Part shown: in pieces, positions 23,604 through 27,612 of the stretch | How the letters are laid out: every line of letters starts with the position of its first letter | Numbering within the stretch: position 1 is the stretch's first letter | DNA from: UBA6165 sp044233745 | GTDB lineage: Bacteria; Bacteroidota; Bacteroidia; Flavobacteriales_D; Crocinitomicaceae | Length of the DNA: 27,612 bases | Direction: 5' to 3' | Assembly: GCA_044233745.1 (NCBI GenBank) | Contig: JBIIJN010000029.1 | Coordinates: forward strand, 1-27,612 | Position numbers and translations under genes: made by a program | The notes under the pieces: model-generated | Told to the model about the DNA's origin: nothing | Databases searched by the model: none | Seen by the model: only the letters and a program-made list of their open reading frames with translations

Positions 23604-24563
23604 TTAAAACGAAGGACAAGAAAGTGTTCTGAATCGTTTGCTTTTCTGCTTACACTTCAAGAAAAGGCCCAAAGAAACTTCGTGTGAACCACCTGATTGA
23701 TTGGTCAATTTAGAAACTGTTACGTCGTAGCTATAGCCAACTCTGAAGGAATTCGTGGAAAGACCAAAAGTCAAGATAAAGGCGTCACGATTTCTGAACC
23801 AAGCACCAAAAGTGAACATTTCATACTTCACATAAGTACCCAAGTTCATTTCCATAAAGCCTTGTTGATAGCGGTAAACGATATTCGGAGATATAGTCAC
23901 CGGATTGCTATAGCGTGATCTTTTTCCCAAAGGAATCTCTACACCTGCATGGGCAGTGAAACGCATAGGTAGTGGACTTCTTCCAACAATCATAGAAACG
24001 TTTGGTCTATTCAAGTGATGGGCTGCAACACCGAAGTAGAAATTTTTCGTGAATCCACCAATACCAGCAGAAACATCGAAATAACCTTTTGAACCACCGC
24101 GTTGAACATCACCTGTTTGGTAGATAAAACCTCTTCTTGGGTCAATCATATCCCCAAAAGTTAATTTACTCCAATCCAAGAATTTTTGTCCATACATCGC
24201 TTGTCCACCAAAAAGCAAGGTGAATTTTCTATTCACTTTCAGGTGATAAGAATACTGTACTGCCAAATTCACTTCTTGAATTGTACCCTGACCTTGCATA
24301 TCGTGCATTGCCTGAACACCAAAGCCGCCATTGATTGCCTCGAAATATTGGTCATACGAAAATGCATTCGTAACAAAATTTCCAGACAATGATGGCCACT
24401 GATTTCTGTGGTTCATTTGAAAACGCGGACAAATATTCGTTCCCGCCAAAGCTGGGTTCAAATACAAGGGGTTCGCGTAAAACTGGGTAAACAAAGGATC
24501 TTGAGCATGGCTCATTCCTATACTCCCCAAAACAATCAACGCTAGTACTACTTTTTTCATCAT
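23604..24563 (-). CDS. PorP/SprF family type IX secretion system outer-membrane protein
   Basis: The 319-residue product has a signal peptide (MMKKVVLALIVLGSIGMSHA). The family hallmark QDPLFTQFYANPLYLNPALA follows directly, then NHRNQWPSLSGNF, and barrel strands such as FTLLFGGQAMYGQKF and FYFGVAAHHLNRPNVS. It ends KSKRFRTLSCPSF, the short basic-Cys tail usual in PorP/SprF proteins. Family members work with the PorK/N ring and the gliding or secretion motor (P. gingivalis PorP, F. johnsoniae SprF), with SprF needed to secrete SprB. Two ATG codons in tandem (24563, 24560) are both possible starts. It follows the anti-sigma/barrel fusion by 2 bp and is the third gene of the ECF sigma operon, so it is probably co-expressed with it. 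Outer-membrane location is inferred. Confidence 0.92.
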   Translation of the reverse strand: MMKKVVLALIVLGSIGMSHAQDPLFTQFYANPLYLNPALAGTNICPRFQMNHRNQWPSLSGNFVTNAFSYDQYFEAINGGFGVQAMHDMQGQGTIQEVNLAVQYSYHLKVNRKFTLLFGGQAMYGQKFLDWSKLTFGDMIDPRRGFIYQTGDVQRGGSKGYFDVSAGIGGFTKNFYFGVAAHHLNRPNVSMIVGRSPLPMRFTAHAGVEIPLGKRSRYSNPVTISPNIVYRYQQGFMEMNLGTYVKYEMFTFGAWFRNRDAFILTFGLSTNSFRVGYSYDVTVSKLTNQSGGSHEVSLGLFLKCKQKSKRFRTLSCPSF

Positions 24564-24565
24564 AA

Positions 24566-26362
24566 TTAATTTAACATCAGTTTTCTCAATCTACTTTCTT
24601 TGAGCGTAATCCGCAAGCTCAGTTGGTGACTCAAGTGCTTATTTCCCGACATTTGGCTGTATGCGTAATCCGTCGAATAAAGCAAAGAAAAACTACGAGA
24701 CATCCAACCTACACTGAGCATTGGCTCACCAACGCTTGAAACTGAAGCGCCCAAAGATAAAGAATTATATTTTATACGCGACCCGAACCAAAATTTATTC
24801 AAATCGCCAAAGTTTTGATACACCAATTGTCCAGACCAACGCAACTTCTTATTACGGGATTCATATTCCGTTCCAAGCACCGCGTTAAAGAAAACGGGAG
24901 CTCTGTTTTCGTAGTTTGCAGAGCCATAATGCAAGGCCTGATTTTTTGAGCCCATTAAATTATCTGCGTTGGCTCCAATAAAACCCCATTTGGTATTGAG
25001 CAATAATCCGAGTCCAAAATCTTGGTTAATACTTCTATTTACCTGAGCATTTTGTTGAGCGTTGGTATAAACAAAAGCATTAGATCGGTCAAATTCAATC
25101 CACGAACCAGGTGTTAATTGCGTTCTATCAACACCTGTGCCTCCCATTTTAAAACGTAAAGCAGGTTCTAACACAATGTTTTTTGTCAAAAATATCTTAG
25201 GCGAATAGGTTGCTGCAAAAAGAAAGTTGTTAATCGCTCCGTCGCCATAACGATCATAATTCAATTGAACACCTATTCCAGATTTGGCTTCAGGCAGATA
25301 CAAATCAAAGCCCAGCTGATTGTTTAACACAGCACCAGATTGCCCTGGCCATTGCGCATACGTATTCGTATAAATAGAAGTTGCAAAATCTGAGGCTACA
25401 TGCCCAAAATTCACCTGATTTCTTGTCATGCCAGGTATCAAGTATTCAACATCTCGGCTGTTCGTCAACAACAAGTCACCTCCTTTAAAGCGATTTGACC
25501 GAATCAAGGGCTTTTTGTCCCTGCCCTCGCTTTCAGATTTTCCACCACCAGCATTTGCGGCGCTATTTCCTGAAGCAGGATTCAATTCAGGGCTATTTAT
25601 CGAAGCTGGTTCGTTATTTGCAATAATCTCGATTTCTGGCTCAGGCGACAAATCGGGTTCAACATGATTCAACTGTTCAGGTGACTGAATCGCTATCTGT
25701 GGGGTTGCATCGATTTGAATACTTGTGCTATTTTCCTCAACATGGAGCGCCGTTGTTTCATCGCTTATGACATTGCCCTCAAAAGCTAAACCGACAGCAG
25801 GTTCAAGAAGTGTATTTTGTTGATTCAGCGCATTTCTACCCGCAAAAACATTTGAATTTTGGCCTGCACTTGTTGGAGCAACTGACTCAAGCAAATAGTT
25901 TGAACTTGTTGTTGTTGGAATTACATCTGTATCCAAGATTGAATTATTGGTTTCAACATCGACTAATAAATGATTGACAAGCTGAATTGATGCTCTTTCC
26001 GAATTTTCAAAAGAAAACGACTCCCTGTCCAATTGATTGGCTTCCAATGCAGGGTCAACTCCATATGACGTGTTTCCAAAAATAATAAAGGCCGCCAATA
26101 CGAGGTTGATGCCAACAGCAGTAAATACGGAAAGACTATTGAGTACTGATGGAGAAACCAGTGGTTTGAGTAAGGCGCCTTGATTCACAAACTCCAGTTC
26201 TGTACGATTAATTCTAGCGGCGCCCCAAGCTTCAAATTGTGTATCAAATTGAGGATTATCAAGCAAGAAACTTTCGAGCATGGCTTCCTCATTGGCAGAC
26301 AAATCGCCCTCGAAGTAGTGGAACAACCACTGATCTATATTGGATGGGTTAGGCGATTTCAT
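24566..26362 (-). CDS. transmembrane anti-sigma-like protein fused to a PorP/SprF-like outer-membrane barrel
   Basis: The 598-residue product has no signal peptide. Residues 1-75 are cytoplasmic and anti-sigma-like (IDQWLFHYFEGDLSANEEAM, then LESFLLDNPQFDTQFEAWGA), as in ECF partners of this phylum. One hydrophobic helix (about 76-95, LNSLSVFTAVGINLVLAAFI) follows. About 195 residues of Ser/Asn/Glu/Pro-rich linker come next (SPEPEIEIIANNEPASINSP, NAGGGKSESEGRD). From about 292 to the end is a barrel like the adjacent PorP protein, sharing QWPxxSG (QWPGQSG) and a parallel run of strands. ATG 26362 is chosen because the longer reading frame to 26374 would begin with TTG. It overlaps the ECF sigma gene by 14 bp. 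It probably holds the sigma factor at the inner membrane and reaches the outer membrane; this is inference. Confidence 0.8.
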   Translation of the reverse strand: MKSPNPSNIDQWLFHYFEGDLSANEEAMLESFLLDNPQFDTQFEAWGAARINRTELEFVNQGALLKPLVSPSVLNSLSVFTAVGINLVLAAFIIFGNTSYGVDPALEANQLDRESFSFENSERASIQLVNHLLVDVETNNSILDTDVIPTTTSSNYLLESVAPTSAGQNSNVFAGRNALNQQNTLLEPAVGLAFEGNVISDETTALHVEENSTSIQIDATPQIAIQSPEQLNHVEPDLSPEPEIEIIANNEPASINSPELNPASGNSAANAGGGKSESEGRDKKPLIRSNRFKGGDLLLTNSRDVEYLIPGMTRNQVNFGHVASDFATSIYTNTYAQWPGQSGAVLNNQLGFDLYLPEAKSGIGVQLNYDRYGDGAINNFLFAATYSPKIFLTKNIVLEPALRFKMGGTGVDRTQLTPGSWIEFDRSNAFVYTNAQQNAQVNRSINQDFGLGLLLNTKWGFIGANADNLMGSKNQALHYGSANYENRAPVFFNAVLGTEYESRNKKLRWSGQLVYQNFGDLNKFWFGSRIKYNSLSLGASVSSVGEPMLSVGWMSRSFSLLYSTDYAYSQMSGNKHLSHQLSLRITLKESRLRKLMLN

Positions 26363-26843
26363 TGAATTTTGCAAATTGAGTCAGGTTATCTTTAATTTTT
26401 CTTCGCGCACGGAACAAATACACTTTCACTTGAGCTTCTGATAAATCGAGCAGCTCAGCAATTTCTTTGTAATTGTATCCTTCCATATCGCGAAGCAATA
26501 GAATAGATTTTTGAATTTGAGGGAGCGTTTCTGTTACGATCTCCACAATTTCTTTCAATTCGAAATTATTTTGAATCATTACAGCGCGTTCCGGCATATT
26601 CTCATCATAAAAATCCATTCTAGATTTCTTTTTGACAAAATTTACAAGTGCATTGTGGGCTGTAGTAAAGAGCCAACTTTTCGATTTGTCGAAATCAACC
26701 GACTTTCTATGGTTCCACAAACGCTCAAAAGAATCTTGCACAATATCGCTTGCGTCTTCGCTATCTTGAAGACACTTGAGCACATATCCGTATAATCTTC
26801 CGGAATGCAACTCTACTGCTCTATTGTACTCTGATCTTGTCAA
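26349..26843 (-). CDS. ECF-type sigma-70 family RNA polymerase sigma factor
   Basis: The 164-residue protein has region 2 at about 12-80 (HSGRLYGYVLKCLQDSEDAS, DIVQDSFERLWNHR, WLFTTAHNALVNFVK) and region 4 at about 105-160 (LPQIQKSILLLRDMEGYNYK, EIAELLDLSEAQVKVYLFRA). Both are well conserved, so it should be a functional sigma factor. No ATG exists before region 2. The start is TTG at 26843, preceded by ATT and then an in-frame TAA. Its stop lies inside the start of the anti-sigma-like/barrel gene. It is the first gene of a three-gene unit (sigma, fusion, PorP/SprF). Upstream minus-strand TTTGTTG followed 19 bp later by TAAATTTT is promoter-like, but the TTG start would sit inside it, so I do not call it. 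Confidence 0.9.
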   Translation of the reverse strand: MTRSEYNRAVELHSGRLYGYVLKCLQDSEDASDIVQDSFERLWNHRKSVDFDKSKSWLFTTAHNALVNFVKKKSRMDFYDENMPERAVMIQNNFELKEIVEIVTETLPQIQKSILLLRDMEGYNYKEIAELLDLSEAQVKVYLFRARRKIKDNLTQFAKFNEIA

Positions 26844-26984
26844 AATTTAAAATCTATTTAACCTGAAACAACAAACGGCACTCAAAAGTTACAGTACTTC
26901 AAAAAAAACTTCAATTCTGTATAAATTCGTGCCCAGCAAAAAGCATAGATTAGTCAATGAGAAACGCAATTTCTTTCCAGTTCG

Positions 26985-27016
26985 TTGCACATTAAATTAA
27001 AATTAGTCTAAATTTG
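26985..27016 (+). promoter_or_regulatory. promoter of the acyl-CoA synthetase gene
   Basis: TTG at 26985-26987 and TAAATTTG at 27009-27016 (TAnnTTTG, followed by C) are separated by 21 bp, a good match to the Bacteroidota housekeeping promoter. The ATG at 27068 lies 51 bp downstream of the element, so a leader of about 45 bases is expected. Confidence 0.6.
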
Positions 27017-27067
27017 CCCAAACGCTAAAGAATCCTTAAACACTTAACTCCTTGAAAAACAGACACC

Positions 27068-27612
27068 ATGAAGCCCACAAGACTCTTTGATATCCCCTAC
27101 AGACAACTCGAAAAATTCCCAAAAGACGATGCCTTCACCATGAAGATTGGAGGCGTTTGGACCAAAACGAGCACTCAGGAATTCATCAATAAATCCCAAC
27201 AATTGGCCAAAGGATTAATTGCCTTAGGCGTTCAACCTGGAGACCGTGTTGGTTTAATTTCACCCAACCGATTAGAATGGAACTTGGTGGACATCGCCAT
27301 CCAGCAATCGGGAGCAATCGTTGTGCCTATCTACCCTACTATTTCCGCCTCAGATTATGAATTTATTTTTACCGACGCACATATCAAAGTTTGTTTTATT
27401 TCGGGTCAAGATCTTTGCGAACGTGTAGGACCGCTCAGAGAAAAATTATCCTTCCTAGAACATCTTTACTCTTTTGATGATATCAGCTTTTGTGAGAATT
27501 GGTCGAAAGTGCTCAACATGGCTTCGGATGAGCAAAACGACGAATTAAAAAACCGTATGGATGCTGTGAAACCAGAAGATTTGGTTTCTTTGATATACAC
27601 TTCAGGAACAAC
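27068..27612 (+). CDS. AMP-dependent long-chain acyl-CoA synthetase, 5' part
   Basis: The gene begins at ATG 27068 and runs off the right edge after 181 codons. The visible part is the N-terminus of an adenylate-forming enzyme of the FadD group: MKPTRLFDIPYRQLEKFPKD, then WTKTSTQEFINKSQQLAKGL, GVQPGDRVGLISPNRLEW and GAIVVPIYPTISASDYEFIF. It stops at the start of the ATP-binding P-loop (LVSLIYTSGTT). Such enzymes activate fatty acids to acyl-CoA through an acyl-adenylate, at the inner face of the membrane. The lysine-rich N-terminus and the PIYPT motif resemble bacterial long-chain synthetases. The promoter at 26985-27016 drives it. The substrate cannot be told from this part. Confidence 0.88.
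   Translation, partial: MKPTRLFDIPYRQLEKFPKDDAFTMKIGGVWTKTSTQEFINKSQQLAKGLIALGVQPGDRVGLISPNRLEWNLVDIAIQQSGAIVVPIYPTISASDYEFIFTDAHIKVCFISGQDLCERVGPLREKLSFLEHLYSFDDISFCENWSKVLNMASDEQNDELKNRMDAVKPEDLVSLIYTSGT

Noticed and set aside
26844..26874. Minus-strand TTTGTTG plus TAAATTTT as promoter of the ECF sigma gene
   Set aside because: The -7 match has one mismatch and overlaps the TTG start itself, so the transcript would begin inside the coding frame.

Overview
The window looks like a chromosomal segment of a Bacteroidota bacterium, probably Flavobacteriales or a close relative. Evidence: an AT-rich sequence, a PorP/SprF type IX secretion protein ending in the typical SCPSF tail, ECF sigma factors paired with large membrane proteins, a run of SurA/PpiC periplasmic isomerases behind guaB, and repeated promoter elements of the Bacteroidota form TAnnTTTG (-7), several with TTG or TTTG about 18-21 bp upstream (-33). 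I saw no rRNA, tRNA, CRISPR array, insertion sequence or prophage gene. I identified no convincing intrinsic terminator.

Layout, left to right. 1-267 carries two near-identical minus-strand promoters for a gene off the left edge. 268-1242 (-) is ATP-type phosphofructokinase pfkA. 1314-3009 (+) is an ECF sigma factor overlapping a one-TM, TPR-containing partner. 2979-5890 (-) holds a small secreted protein and a patatin phospholipase with a beta-barrel (type Vd-like). 5891-6143 is a divergent spacer with a probable outer-membrane-barrel remnant. 6144-7310 (+) is a THUMP rRNA methyltransferase of the RlmL type. 7307-13915 (-) is a likely five-gene operon: guaB, a double-PpiC isomerase, an isomerase-less SurA-like lipoprotein, surA and a MoxR ATPase. 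14118-14768 (+) is a small exported protein with a carboxypeptidase-regulatory-like fold. 14784-16985 (-) is a 733-residue exported orphan. 17329-19962 (+) is a WG-repeat exported protein. 20006-23539 (-) is metG behind a membrane acyltransferase carrying an inserted PDZ domain. 23604-26843 (-) is an ECF sigma / transmembrane fusion / PorP-SprF operon. 27068 to the right edge (+) is the start of a long-chain acyl-CoA synthetase.

The most interesting locus is 23604-26843. An ECF sigma factor overlaps a gene whose product joins a cytoplasmic anti-sigma-like N-terminus, one inner-membrane helix, a disordered linker of about 195 residues and a C-terminal barrel resembling the stand-alone PorP/SprF protein encoded next to it. 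As drawn, one polypeptide would link the outer membrane to transcription, which suggests a direct envelope or type IX secretion sensor. A second ECF / membrane-protein pair (1314-3009) has the same logic but ends in TPRs. The rest is housekeeping metabolism (pfkA, guaB, metG, acyl-CoA synthetase) plus a strong envelope-biogenesis theme.
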